A stretch of DNA of 31,125 bases from CAZTAR01 sp043813895 (lineage in GTDB: Bacteria > Planctomycetota > Phycisphaerae > UBA1845 > UTPLA1): contig JBDRKQ010000193.1 of assembly GCA_043813895.1 (NCBI GenBank), positions 1-31,125 on the forward strand. Reading direction: 5' to 3'. Under the pieces are notes generated by a model. That model was not told the DNA's origin. It ran no database searches and saw nothing but the letters and a program-made list of their open reading frames with translations. Shown in pieces: positions 14,066 through 22,481 of this stretch (positions are counted from its first letter, which is position 1; the number at the start of each line of letters is the position of its first letter). Made by a program: the position numbers and the translations under genes.

Positions 14066-17026
14066 TCACTCCAAGTCCAGCCAGTTCGGCCCCCAGCCCA
14101 CGTCCACCTTCACTGGCACGCGAAGGTCGATCGCGCCTGCCATTTCCCCGACGATCATGGCCGCCTCTTCTTGGACCGTATCCTTGGGTGTCTCGAACAC
14201 GAGTTCATCGTGAACCTGGATCAACATCTTCGAGGGTCGCCTCTCCGCGCGGATGCGCCGATCGACGTTGATCATTGCCCGTTTGATCATGTCCGCCGCA
14301 GAGCCCTGGATGACGGTGTTCGCGGCGAACCGCTCGGCCGCACTCCGGGCGGTCTGGTTGCGGGAGTTGATATCCACAATGGTCCTGCGGCGCCCGAGGA
14401 TGGTCTTGACGTAGCCGTGACGCCGCGCGTGCGCGACGCACTCGTCGAGGAAGCCTCGGATGCGCGGGTACCGTTGGAAGTAGCGCTCGATGAACGACCG
14501 GGCCTCGCCGAGGGACATGCCGGTCTGGCGTGAGAGGCCGAAGGCGGATTGCCCGTACACGATCCCGAAGTTGACCGTCTTCGCGCGGCTGCGCTGCTGC
14601 TTGGTGACCTGATCGAGCGGGACGCCCTCGATCTGCGCTGCGACGAAGGCGTGGATGTCACGGTTTTCGTGAAACGCACTGGCCAGGGCCTCGTCGTTGG
14701 AGAAGTGCGCGAGGACTCGCAGCTCGATCTGCGAGTAGTCTGCCTTGAGGAGGACGAACTCCTTGTCGCCGGGGACGAAGGCCCTGCGGATTCTCGCGCC
14801 CATTTCCGTGCGGATAGGAATGTTCTGGAGGTTTGGGTCGCTACAGGACAGCCTACCGGTGACGGCGCCGGTCTGGTGGAAGCTCGGATGGATTCGGCCT
14901 GTCGTCTCGGAGACCATCTCCGGCAAGGCGTCCACGTAGGTGCCCTTGAGCTTGGCGAGTTCGCGATGTTCGAGCACGAGCTTCGGGATGGGGTCGTTCG
15001 ATTCGGCGACGAGCGTGGCGAGCACCTCGGCATCGGTGGACCGCCCGGTTTTCGTGCGGCGTACAACGCGGAGGCCGCGCTCGTCGAAGAGCACCTCGGC
15101 AAGCTGCTTGGTGGAGTTGATGTTGAAGGGGCGGCCCACCGCCTTGTGGATGTCGTCTTCCAACTCGACAAGGCGATCGGCCATCTGTCCGCTCAGCTTC
15201 GCAAGGAGATCGGTATCGATGGCGACGCCGGCAAACTCCATCTTCGCCAGAACCTCGACCAGCGGCATCTCCACCTCCGCGAACAAGGCGGAGATTTCTG
15301 GGTCGGTCATCTGCTTATCGAGCACCTGCCTCAGCCGCCATGTCACATCGGCATCCTCCGCCGCGTATTGGCAGACCTGTCCCATCGGCACCTGGTCGAG
15401 CGTCTTCTGGTTGCGGCCCTTGCCGATGAGGTCTTCGATTGGGATCGGGTGGTAGTGGAGAAGATCGGCGGCCAGCGCGTTCATGCCGTGGGAACGCCGC
15501 GTCGAGTCCAGCAGGAAGCTGGCGATCATCGAGTCGAAGTCGATCCCGGCGACCTTGAGTCCGGCGAACTTCAGCACTACCAGATCAAACTTGACGTTCT
15601 GGCCGCACTTGCGGATGTTCTCGTCCGCGAAGATCGGACCCAGGTGTTGCCGAACGGCATCGACGGAGACGGTCCGTCCCTGTCCGCGGACGGGAACGTA
15701 GTAGCCGGTCTGCGGCTCCCAGGAGAAGCTGAGCCCTACGAGCTGTGCCTTGGCGGGCGTTGTTCCCGTCGTCTCCGTGTCGAATGCAAACGCGCCGGCG
15801 GCTCTCAGTCTCGATGCCAGCGTTGCCAGGGCGTCGTCGGTGTCCACGAGTGCGTAGTCGCAGCCGTGCTCAGCAATGTCCAGCAGCACGCCCTGTTCGC
15901 CTGTGGTTTGTCGGTCGATCAGCTTTGCGTCTTCAGGGGTCCCAAAGAGCGTCGCCTGCTCGTCGTTCGTGTGGCACAGGCGTCCCACCTGTGAACCGAC
16001 CGGCGAGACGCCGGTACCACCCAGGTTGTCGGTACCACCCAAGTTGTCGGTACCACCCAGGTTGTCGGTGCCACCCAGGTTGCCGGTGCCACGCGGCTTG
16101 TCAGTGGCATCGGCTTCTTCGCGAGGCGGCGTTCCAACTTGCGGCGCCATCTGCCCAATGCGGTCGAGCAGGCGGCTAAGGCCCAGCTCCCGGAGGATCG
16201 GCGCGGCCCCGGCGAGATTGAAAGACCCCACCTCGGCATCCGCCAGCTCAAACTCGATCGGCACGTCTTGCCGGAGTGTGACGAGCTGTCGGACAACGTC
16301 CACCCGGTCTCGGAAGGCGAGGACGTTCTCGCGGAGCTTCGGCGTCAGCTCGTCCGCGTGCGCGATGATCTCGGCGACCGACCCGTACTTCTGGAGCAAC
16401 TGCGCGGCTTTCTTCGGGCCGACGCCCGGCACGCCGTGAATGTTGTCGGTGCTGTCACCCATGAGTATCTGCGCTTCGATCGCCAGATCGGGACCGTAGC
16501 CTTTCTCTGCCAGCACCGTGTCGGCGTCGATCTCCCGGTCCTTCGCGGGGTCGTACATTCGCACGCGCTCGCCCAACAACTGGTCGAGGTCCTTGTCTCT
16601 GCTGACCAGGAACAGATCAAGATCAAGACCGGCAAGTTGTTGACAGAGCGTTGCGAGCAGGTCGTCGGCCTCAAAGCCCGACTTGCGGATGACCGGAATC
16701 CCGGCGGCCTGAAGGATGGAGGCGATTCGTTCGATCTGTGGCGACAGGTCCTCCGGCGTCGCGTCCCGTGTCGCCTTATACGCCGGGTCGATCTCGACGC
16801 GGAACACGGTCGCGTCGGAGACGTCCATCGTCATCGCCATGTAGTCCGGCCGCCGATCCCGCAGCAGGCCCAGCAGCATCTGCATGAAGACGTGTATCGC
16901 GCCGGTCGGTTCGCCGCCTGGCGACGAGAGCCTGCTGTATACCGTTTGAGGCCCTCGGACCGGCGCGTGATACGCCCGGTAGATTTGCGCGTGGCCGTCG
17001 ATTAGATAGAGTGTTTTCCGAGCCAA
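14066..17026 (-). CDS. polA: DNA polymerase I with 5'-nuclease, proofreading and polymerase domains
   Basis: The start is probably TTG at 17026, preceded by GGAG 6 nt upstream and followed at once by the family N-terminus TLYLIDGHAQIYRAY, giving 986 residues. The 5'-3' nuclease domain (about 1-290) has VIRKSGFEADDLLAT, LVSRDKDLDQL and the helix-hairpin-helix GVPGVGPKKAAQLL. The 3'-5' exonuclease is intact: FDTETTG, CGQNVKFDL and YAAEDADVT, so proofreading is expected. Polymerase motif A is LLKADYSQIELRVL, motif B is RAKTVNFGIVYGQS with Phe at the dNTP-selecting position, and motif C is QVHDELVFE. Between the nuclease and exonuclease domains is a low-complexity insertion of repeated GGTDNL units and a repeat-encoded GVSPVGSQVGRLCH segment, described separately. 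It repairs DNA and removes Okazaki primers. Confidence 0.95.
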   Translation of the reverse strand: MARKTLYLIDGHAQIYRAYHAPVRGPQTVYSRLSSPGGEPTGAIHVFMQMLLGLLRDRRPDYMAMTMDVSDATVFRVEIDPAYKATRDATPEDLSPQIERIASILQAAGIPVIRKSGFEADDLLATLCQQLAGLDLDLFLVSRDKDLDQLLGERVRMYDPAKDREIDADTVLAEKGYGPDLAIEAQILMGDSTDNIHGVPGVGPKKAAQLLQKYGSVAEIIAHADELTPKLRENVLAFRDRVDVVRQLVTLRQDVPIEFELADAEVGSFNLAGAAPILRELGLSRLLDRIGQMAPQVGTPPREEADATDKPRGTGNLGGTDNLGGTDNLGGTDNLGGTGVSPVGSQVGRLCHTNDEQATLFGTPEDAKLIDRQTTGEQGVLLDIAEHGCDYALVDTDDALATLASRLRAAGAFAFDTETTGTTPAKAQLVGLSFSWEPQTGYYVPVRGQGRTVSVDAVRQHLGPIFADENIRKCGQNVKFDLVVLKFAGLKVAGIDFDSMIASFLLDSTRRSHGMNALAADLLHYHPIPIEDLIGKGRNQKTLDQVPMGQVCQYAAEDADVTWRLRQVLDKQMTDPEISALFAEVEMPLVEVLAKMEFAGVAIDTDLLAKLSGQMADRLVELEDDIHKAVGRPFNINSTKQLAEVLFDERGLRVVRRTKTGRSTDAEVLATLVAESNDPIPKLVLEHRELAKLKGTYVDALPEMVSETTGRIHPSFHQTGAVTGRLSCSDPNLQNIPIRTEMGARIRRAFVPGDKEFVLLKADYSQIELRVLAHFSNDEALASAFHENRDIHAFVAAQIEGVPLDQVTKQQRSRAKTVNFGIVYGQSAFGLSRQTGMSLGEARSFIERYFQRYPRIRGFLDECVAHARRHGYVKTILGRRRTIVDINSRNQTARSAAERFAANTVIQGSAADMIKRAMINVDRRIRAERRPSKMLIQVHDELVFETPKDTVQEEAAMIVGEMAGAIDLRVPVKVDVGWGPNWLDLE
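15971..16020. repeat. Palindromic repeat inside polA, also found intergenically
   Basis: The unit begins GTGGCACAGGCGTCCCAC and ends GAGACGCCGGTACCAC; it contains short inverted repeats (ACAGGCG..., CACCTGTG and CGGCGAGACGCCGG). On the coding (minus) strand it stays in frame and is read as GVSPVGSQVGRLCH. The first 21 bases recur with one mismatch at 23271-23291 in an intergenic region, which shows it is a dispersed repeat and not polA sequence. Confidence 0.75.
16021..16092. repeat. Four tandem 18-bp repeats inside polA
   Basis: Units start at 16021, 16039, 16057 and 16075 with the form CCAGGTTGTCGGTACCAC, differing at up to two positions. A degenerate fifth follows to about 16110. Each 18-bp unit adds six residues (GGTDNL or GGTGNL) to the polA linker without a frame change. 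The unit abuts the palindromic repeat at 15971-16020, whose end (GGTACCAC) matches the end of each unit, suggesting expansion from it. Confidence 0.9.
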
Positions 17027-17229
17027 TTCTTGCTCCGGCGGGCCAAGTCGCGGCGCCAGGGGCACGGCGGTGGAGGGGCAAACGGAACGCCACTTCCATG
17101 CCCGAGAGATCGTGTCCACGTATGACACCTTCCCGGCCCCATAAGGTCAAGCCCTATCGGCTTGCGGGAGCGTGCTTCGCGGACGCTTCCGGGCTTCGCG
17201 TCGGATCACGGGCCGGCGGCGGATGGCCG

Positions 17230-17258
17230 TTGACATTCCCTGTTGATTTGCAGATACT
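17230..17258 (+). promoter_or_regulatory. Sigma-70-type promoter for the 17416 gene
   Basis: TTGACA (17230-17235) and GATACT (17253-17258) are separated by 17 bp. Transcription would begin near 17265, about 150 nt before the ATG. It lies in the divergent gap between polA and the coiled-coil protein gene. Confidence 0.6.
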
Positions 17259-17263
17259 ACAGT

Positions 17264-17321
17264 GTACTTCGTACCGCCAGAATGCGGCCATACCGGACCG
17301 TACCCACCCAGGCCGAAGTAC
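17264..17321 (+). promoter_or_regulatory. Inverted repeats in the 5' untranslated region
   Basis: GTACTTCG (17264-17271) is complementary to CGAAGTAC (17314-17321), starting right at the predicted transcript start. A second pair ATTCAGA/TCTGAAT joins 17326-17332 with 17355-17361. These could form a 5'-end stem-loop that protects or controls the mRNA, or an operator; the sequence does not decide. Confidence 0.4.
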
Positions 17322-17415
17322 CGGAATTCAGACACGGGGGACGAACAGCCGAGTTCTGAATGGGAGAAACTGCTCCAGCCCGCACGGCTGGCAAAGCCCT
17401 TGTGAGGAGTTGCAC

Positions 17416-19185
17416 ATGGCTGGTGTCGCACCGCAACAACGTGGCGGATCCAACGCTTCAACGATGGGGATGATCGCGGCGATTATCGTCGCGGCACTCC
17501 TGCTCGGCGCGCTGATCTGGCTGTTCACGCAACAGGAGGGGCTCAAGAGAAGTGCGGAACAGGCGGAGCTCGCCAAGAGCCGCCTGGCCAGTGGAGCCGA
17601 CGAGTCCGCCGCCAAGCAGATGTTCCCTGACGCCGGCGCGCCCGACAAGACGCTCATTGGCGAGATGAACAACAGCATCAAGATGCTGTGCTCCCAGATC
17701 ACCGGTTCTCGTGAGGACGCTCCGTCGACGGCCGTTGCGAAACTCGACAGTGCCTTGCAGGAGATTGCCGATGCCGGCGTCGTGCCGGATGCAGGCATGT
17801 TTACGGCTGACGACGGGGCGGTGGCTGTTATTTCGCACCTTCACGAGCTATTCAAGACGGAACGCGACCAGCGGGAACGGGTCGTGACGGAGTTTGAAAA
17901 GGCTCAGAACGACCTTGCCGAGATGACCAAGTCCAACGCCGACCTGGGTACGAACTTCCAGGGGGAACTTGCCAAACTCGAGGAGCAGGTTGCCGGCCTC
18001 CAGACTGCGAGAGACGAACTCGAACGGACCAAGGAGACGGATGTTCGGGATCTGGCCGACCGCATCAGCGCGAAGCAGGACCAGTTGGACGGAATGCGGA
18101 CCGAGCGCTCGAAGCTCGTCCAGCGTGTCCGATCTGAGTTGGCGGAGCGGGACAAGCTCCTCACCGAACAACGAAACGCATTGCGAGAACTTCGTGGCCC
18201 GGGCGCGATCGGCGCCCAGGAATTAGCCTTGGCCAGAAAGCCGGTGGGCAAGGTCCTCCGGGCGTTGCCGGGCGATGCCCTCGTGCATATCGACCTGGGC
18301 CGGCGGGATAACGTGACGCTCGGCATGACGTTCAGCATCTATTCCGCCGATGAGCGCGTGCCGACAGACGGCATCGGCAAGGCGACGGTCGAGGTTTACA
18401 GCCTTGGTGAGCGGACTGCGGAATGTCGGGTCACGACGCCACCCTCTCCGGACGACCCAATCCTCGAAGGCGATCTTGCGGGCAACATCGTCCTGAGCCA
18501 GAACAGGGCGAAGAAGCCGCAGTTCTGCATCGTGGGCCGGTTCGACGTGGACTATGACGGTCAGTTCGACGCACAAGGCCGCGACGCGATCGTCGCGCTG
18601 GTGCAGCGGTACGGCGGCGAGGTCGTGCCATCGGTGACCGCATTGACGGACTACGTCGTTGTTGGCGCCGCGCCGGGCGGTTCGGCTTTTGCCGGGGCTA
18701 CTGAAGCGCCGGCCGCTGCGCCCGAGCCCGTCGGCGACGTTGAAGACGAGATCGACGACGAAACGGAGGAGGATGCGCTCGACGAAGAAGAAACGTTCGA
18801 CGAAGAGGAGGAAGCCTCGGACGAACTCGATGATGAGGACGACGAATCCGCCGAAGATGAAGAAGAGGATTTCGCTGACGACGAGGAGGCAGACGAAGAG
18901 GACTCTGAAGCGGACGAGGACGAGTCCGAAGACGATGAGCTGGACGAACCCGAGGACAAAACAGACGCGACGGCCGACCTTCCGTTCAGCATTCGTCGTG
19001 CCGAAGAGGTAGATCCGACTCGTCTGCCGCGCCGCGTGAAGGCCCTGAGCGACTTGGAGCGGTACAAACTGGCCATTCGCAGGGCGGAGATGTTCTCGAT
19101 ACCCCGGCTGCCGCAGGATCGGTTCCTGAACTTTGTTGGGATCGAGCCCGGCCCCGCCGCGGTTCGAATACTGCTACAGCGCTAA
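17416..19185 (+). CDS. Membrane-anchored coiled-coil protein with a long Asp/Glu tract, function unknown
   Basis: The ATG at 17416 follows GAGGAG (17404-17409) at 6 nt, giving 589 residues. One membrane segment lies at about 17-37 (MIAAIIVAALLLGALIWLF). A long helical coiled-coil region, about 140-270, is rich in Glu, Lys and Leu (KLEEQVAGLQTARDELERTK). A compact domain at about 270-425 contains VGKVLRALPGDALVHIDLG and DNVTLGMTFSIYS. The tract from about 440 to 515 (bases 18735-18960) is nearly all Asp and Glu. A basic C-terminal domain ends the chain (IRRAEEVDPTRLPRRVKAL, then DRFLNFVGIEPGPAAVRILL). I do not recognise the family. The layout suggests an envelope protein reaching from the inner membrane, perhaps binding cations or wall polymers; this is inference. 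Confidence 0.75.
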   Translation: MAGVAPQQRGGSNASTMGMIAAIIVAALLLGALIWLFTQQEGLKRSAEQAELAKSRLASGADESAAKQMFPDAGAPDKTLIGEMNNSIKMLCSQITGSREDAPSTAVAKLDSALQEIADAGVVPDAGMFTADDGAVAVISHLHELFKTERDQRERVVTEFEKAQNDLAEMTKSNADLGTNFQGELAKLEEQVAGLQTARDELERTKETDVRDLADRISAKQDQLDGMRTERSKLVQRVRSELAERDKLLTEQRNALRELRGPGAIGAQELALARKPVGKVLRALPGDALVHIDLGRRDNVTLGMTFSIYSADERVPTDGIGKATVEVYSLGERTAECRVTTPPSPDDPILEGDLAGNIVLSQNRAKKPQFCIVGRFDVDYDGQFDAQGRDAIVALVQRYGGEVVPSVTALTDYVVVGAAPGGSAFAGATEAPAAAPEPVGDVEDEIDDETEEDALDEEETFDEEEEASDELDDEDDESAEDEEEDFADDEEADEEDSEADEDESEDDELDEPEDKTDATADLPFSIRRAEEVDPTRLPRRVKALSDLERYKLAIRRAEMFSIPRLPQDRFLNFVGIEPGPAAVRILLQR

Positions 19186-19223
19186 CGTCGGGCAACGGCG
19201 TCACATTCGGGATAGTCATATAG

Positions 19224-19260
19224 CGCGGGGCTGCTTCGCGAGCCGGCAGCCTCGCGTTTT
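19224..19260 (+). terminator. Intrinsic terminator after the coiled-coil protein gene
   Basis: CGCGGGGCTGC (19224-19234) pairs over 11 positions, one G-T, with GCAGCCTCGCG (19246-19256); the loop is 11 nt and TTTT follows. It is 39 bp after the stop and just before the convergent GT87 gene. It is the best textbook terminator in the window. Confidence 0.7.
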
Positions 19261-19263
19261 CCA

Positions 19264-20727
19264 TTAATTGCTGGGCCGAGAATCCGCTGGGCCGAGAATC
19301 CCTTCTCGTCCCTCAGCCGTGTAGCGTCGCCTCAACATGCAGAGCATGACGCCGGTTTGCAGGAAGCACAGCAGCAAACCCCAGCAGAAGACGCCCGCGT
19401 CGAGGAGGAGTTCCGCGAGGTCGTCACCGACGATGCCCTCGGACGTGCCTAGCAAGAGGAAGAGTTGCACAACCAATCCGCCGACAAACCACCCTCGAAA
19501 TCGTGGGGACCAGTCGAGACAAGTCAAGGCGTACCAGACTCCGAGGTAGACGATCGGCAGCGTGGTGGCGTGGTGCTTCCACGTTCGCTCGCTGAGTAGC
19601 AGCATCGCCAGCAGCACGAGTGCGAACTCCAGGATGGCTCTGGGGTCACGCCGAGACGCGCTTCGTCCGCGGCAGAGCCATGCGAGCGTGCCCACTGTCA
19701 TCAGGCCGATTGCCGGGCGGAGCAGCCTTCCCAACGTGCCGTCCGGCCGGACCATGTCTTCCATGCCGGTGTCCCACGCCTCGAGGCTGGGCATCGCCTG
19801 GATCGACAGGACGTCGGCATTCGAGAGTAGGCGCAGCAGGGTGCCATAGAGCGATTGGTTCGGAATCTCCAGTGTGGCATAACCGTGCAGTGCATACGGG
19901 GCCACGAGCATTTCGAACCAGTTGCAGAGGAGCCGGATGTTCTCCAAGAAGCCGAGATACATTCCGGGGATGACCAGCACGAAGAGAAGAAACCCAACAC
20001 CTGCGCCCAGGCAGATTCGCCAGCAACGTTTATAGATGAAGAAGACGAGCAAGAGGGCGGGCGTGACCTTGGTGACGATCGCCAGGCCGACGAACAGCCC
20101 GGCCCAGAAATCGCGTTTCCGCATGTAGAGCACCCATGCAAGCGTCAGCCAGATCATCATGAAGATGTTGAGATTGCCGTGCTGGAGGTCTCCGACGACC
20201 GGCCTCAATCCGAAGAGGGCCGTCATGATGAGCACGCCAAGCGGTACGGCGAACTCACCGCGTCCGACCTCCCGGATGAGCAGGAACATCACCCCGAGAA
20301 AACCGAGGATCTTCAAGGCGGCCCAGATAACACCTGCGGTCGTGTAGCCCACCTTCGTCAGTGGCACGAGCGCCATCAGCACCAATGTGGGCGTGGGAAA
20401 CCAGTGGCCGCGCCCATACGGATCGGCCTGCGGGCCTTGCTCCGCCAGGGCCTGCGCCGTGGGGAGCCAGCGACCGAGTGCTGTCTTGTGACGGGTACCG
20501 CCTTCGCGCCAGAGGCTGTCATCTTCCTGCACGATACTGCGAATAGGCTTGATCGAGGAGACCGCGAGGAGCACGACGACAAGGACGGCAAATGCAATCC
20601 AAGCCGCACGGTTTGTCAGGAACCGCCTGTCGAAGTCACCCAACAGCGTGTGCCTATAAACATCAATACTCGGCGTCAGTCCGGGCTGCTGCCCTGCAGC
20701 TCGCGTCTCAAGATTACGGACAGTCAT
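19264..20727 (-). CDS. GT87-family (DUF2029) polyprenyl-phosphate-dependent membrane mannosyltransferase-like protein
   Basis: The 487-residue protein is an integral membrane glycosyltransferase of the GT-C fold. GAGGAG stands 9 nt before the ATG at 20727. There are roughly ten to twelve hydrophobic segments, e.g. WIAFAVLVVVLLAV, LGVMFLLIREV, FAVPLGVLIMTALFG and WLTLAWVLYM. Family-type features are an acidic residue in the first outer loop (VQEDDSLW), GDLQHGNLNIFMMIW, GLFVGLAIVTKVTPALLLVF and EIPNQSLYGTLLRLL. Such enzymes move mannose or arabinose from a polyprenyl phosphate to lipids or wall glycans outside the cytoplasmic membrane. The acceptor cannot be read here. It is the only gene on its strand locally and is divergent from the MOSC gene. 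Confidence 0.85.
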   Translation of the reverse strand: MTVRNLETRAAGQQPGLTPSIDVYRHTLLGDFDRRFLTNRAAWIAFAVLVVVLLAVSSIKPIRSIVQEDDSLWREGGTRHKTALGRWLPTAQALAEQGPQADPYGRGHWFPTPTLVLMALVPLTKVGYTTAGVIWAALKILGFLGVMFLLIREVGRGEFAVPLGVLIMTALFGLRPVVGDLQHGNLNIFMMIWLTLAWVLYMRKRDFWAGLFVGLAIVTKVTPALLLVFFIYKRCWRICLGAGVGFLLFVLVIPGMYLGFLENIRLLCNWFEMLVAPYALHGYATLEIPNQSLYGTLLRLLSNADVLSIQAMPSLEAWDTGMEDMVRPDGTLGRLLRPAIGLMTVGTLAWLCRGRSASRRDPRAILEFALVLLAMLLLSERTWKHHATTLPIVYLGVWYALTCLDWSPRFRGWFVGGLVVQLFLLLGTSEGIVGDDLAELLLDAGVFCWGLLLCFLQTGVMLCMLRRRYTAEGREGILGPADSRPSN

Positions 20728-20789
20728 GCGTCGCGGCTCCTCTGGGTCGTGTCTTCCCGTGCTCGTGCGTCGGGCCAGAATATAGTACG

Positions 20790-21356
20790 ATGGCGCCCGG
20801 TCTGCGAGCGGTTCGGTTGGGAGAAGACGCGCATACTCTGAACCACCGGAGGCGGCGACTGCTGAAGATCAGATTCAAACGGAATGGCGGCGATGCGGGA
20901 CGAGAGGTCGGCAAGATCCTGGGGATCGCTGTGCGCCCGGGCGTTCGAGAACCGATGAAGCCGCTTGACCGCGCGACGGTCATCAAGGACGGCGGATTGG
21001 AGGGCGATGTTCCGGCGCATCCGGATCGGGGGATCACGTTTCTGTCTTCGGTACAATGGCAGGAGGTCACGCGCTCGCTGGGAACGGTGCTTCTCTGGCA
21101 TACCCGTCGGGCCAACGTGCTCGTCGAGTGCGACGGCCTGGCACACCTGATCGGCAAGACCATCGAGATCGGACCGATCATCATCGCAATCAAGGGCGAG
21201 TTGGATCCGTGCGAATTGATGGACAGGATTCGGCCGGGGCTTCGCGATGCCCTGAGGGCGGGCTGCCGCGGCGGGGTTTACGGGCGAGTCATCGAAGGAG
21301 GCGTGTTTTCCGTCGGAGACGTCATCGCGCTGGCACAGCGTGGCCTTCGACCGTAA
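20790..21356 (+). CDS. MOSC domain protein
   Basis: The domain (about residues 40-188) reads ILGIAVRPGVREPMKPLDRA, then GGLEGDVPAHPDRGITFLS, then RRANVLVECDGLAHLIGKTIEIG, then GELDPCELMD, then CRGGVYGRVIEGGVFSVGDVIAL. This is the MOSC beta-barrel, the fold of molybdenum cofactor sulfurase C-termini and YiiM-type proteins that carry Mo cofactor. The conserved Cys is in DPCELMD. The start is uncertain: ATG 20790 gives 188 residues with a basic leader, and a TATAGT-like box at 20781-20786 lies too close upstream to serve that start. TTG 20817 is another option. No molybdenum genes are nearby. Confidence 0.8.
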   Translation: MAPGLRAVRLGEDAHTLNHRRRRLLKIRFKRNGGDAGREVGKILGIAVRPGVREPMKPLDRATVIKDGGLEGDVPAHPDRGITFLSSVQWQEVTRSLGTVLLWHTRRANVLVECDGLAHLIGKTIEIGPIIIAIKGELDPCELMDRIRPGLRDALRAGCRGGVYGRVIEGGVFSVGDVIALAQRGLRP

Positions 21357-21466
21357 CCAGGGCCGTAACACCGAGGGCATCAGAGCCGGCTCTGAACTCA
21401 GTAGCGTGCGAGAATCTTCGCGAACAGCGGAGTTCCTCGACGTCAGTAGTACAAGCTCGCCACGTC

Positions 21467-22123
21467 CTACCCATCGAAACCAACTTGGCCGATCAGCCTG
21501 ACGAACCGAACGGCAATCGAGGGGTGTTCGACGATCTTGCCGCGGTGCCGTTCGATCACGGTCAGACGTTGCGAGTAGTCGTCCCCGACAGGAATGACCA
21601 ACTTGCCGCCCTCGACGAGCTGCTCGACGATAGGCTGCACAACCGACGGCGCGGCGGCCGTGACGATCGCGCGGTCGAACGGCGCGTGCTCGGTCCACCC
21701 GAGCGTGCCATCGCCCACGCGGAGAGTCACGTTCGTGATTCCCAGATCGCGCAGGCGCGCCGCCGCGGCCGTGGAGAGCGGTTCAATCCGCTCGACCGAG
21801 AAGACGTGATGCGTAAGCCGGGCAAGGATTGCGGTCTGGTAACCGGTGCCGGTTCCGATTTCGAGTACGCGGTGCGTCGGATCGAGCGAGAGCAACTCTG
21901 TCATCAAGGCAACGATGTAGGGCTGCGATATCGTTTGTCCGTGGCCGACCGGCAGTGCGCGATCTTCGTACGCCCGCGAGGAGATGTTTGGGGGCAGGAA
22001 CGCCTCACGGGCAAGATTCCCCATCGCATCGAGCACGCGTCCATCGCGGATTCCGCGGGCCGCAAGCTGCGACGCCACCATCTTGCGGCGAAGTTCTTCG
22101 TGCTTCGGGTGGGATCGGGGCAT
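21467..22123 (-). CDS. pcm: Protein-L-isoaspartate O-methyltransferase
   Basis: The 218-residue SAM-dependent methyltransferase repairs isoaspartyl damage in proteins. Landmarks are REAFLPP, AYEDRALPVGHGQTISQPYIVA (family substrate loop), the SAM-binding motif I VLEIGTGTGYQTAILA, then VFSVERI, VGDGTLGW and FDRAIVTAAAPSV. The length and all motifs are standard for bacterial Pcm. GGAG stands about 10 nt before the ATG at 22123. It converges with the MOSC gene and is divergent from the CAP lipoprotein gene, with no operon partner. Confidence 0.95.
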   Translation of the reverse strand: MPRSHPKHEELRRKMVASQLAARGIRDGRVLDAMGNLAREAFLPPNISSRAYEDRALPVGHGQTISQPYIVALMTELLSLDPTHRVLEIGTGTGYQTAILARLTHHVFSVERIEPLSTAAAARLRDLGITNVTLRVGDGTLGWTEHAPFDRAIVTAAAPSVVQPIVEQLVEGGKLVIPVGDDYSQRLTVIERHRGKIVEHPSIAVRFVRLIGQVGFDG

Positions 22124-22366
22124 CGTAGCTACTCTCCTGTGAGCACGATCGGCGGGCGAGCGCGGGATGCTACTCCGTTTCCTTGCCCTTGCTGCCGGGG
22201 TGGATTGTACGCGGACAGGCCGGGTCGTGCGTTGTTTTCGGTCCGTCAGGGGTCCAGATGCCGGAAACCGAGCCCGACGGATGCTGCAAGGGCATTCTGT
22301 TGAATCCTCCTAGCCTCAGGCCGAGACGGCAGTTCGGTGGTTTCGACATTTGCGCGTGAGGCATGG
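22124..22366. other. Intergenic interval without recognised gene
   Basis: The divergent gap between pcm and the CAP lipoprotein gene totals about 360 bp. Nothing coding is seen. The far end holds the promoter candidate listed next. Confidence 0.4.
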
Positions 22367-22395
22367 TTGTCTGAGACCGATACAGTGAATAGAGT
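22367..22395 (+). promoter_or_regulatory. Candidate sigma-70 promoter for the CAP lipoprotein gene
   Basis: TTGTCT (22367-22372) and TAGAGT (22390-22395) are spaced by 17 bp; an overlapping TAGAAT at 22395-22400 is an alternative -10 box. The local sequence is the most A/T-rich of the gap. The start codon is about 85 nt downstream. Confidence 0.35.
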
Positions 22396-22481
22396 AGAAT
22401 AAGCTGTACAGGCGTGGGGCGCGCGAAGGGCAACGTGGAAGGTTGCCCGGCATCTATGAACTCTTGGCGGAGGCAGCCTCC

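Noticed and set aside
14549..15994. 481-residue plus-strand frame across polA
   Set aside because: It is antisense to well-conserved polA motifs, with no recognisable domain and the composition of a shadow frame in GC-rich DNA.
16021..16092. Tandem repeats as a CRISPR array
   Set aside because: Units of 18 bp are directly adjacent with no spacers, lie within the polA reading frame and have no cas genes nearby.
20781..20786. TATAGT as the -10 box of the MOSC gene
   Set aside because: It is only 3 bp from the ATG at 20790 and has no -35 partner; it is usable only if translation starts further downstream, which remains open.
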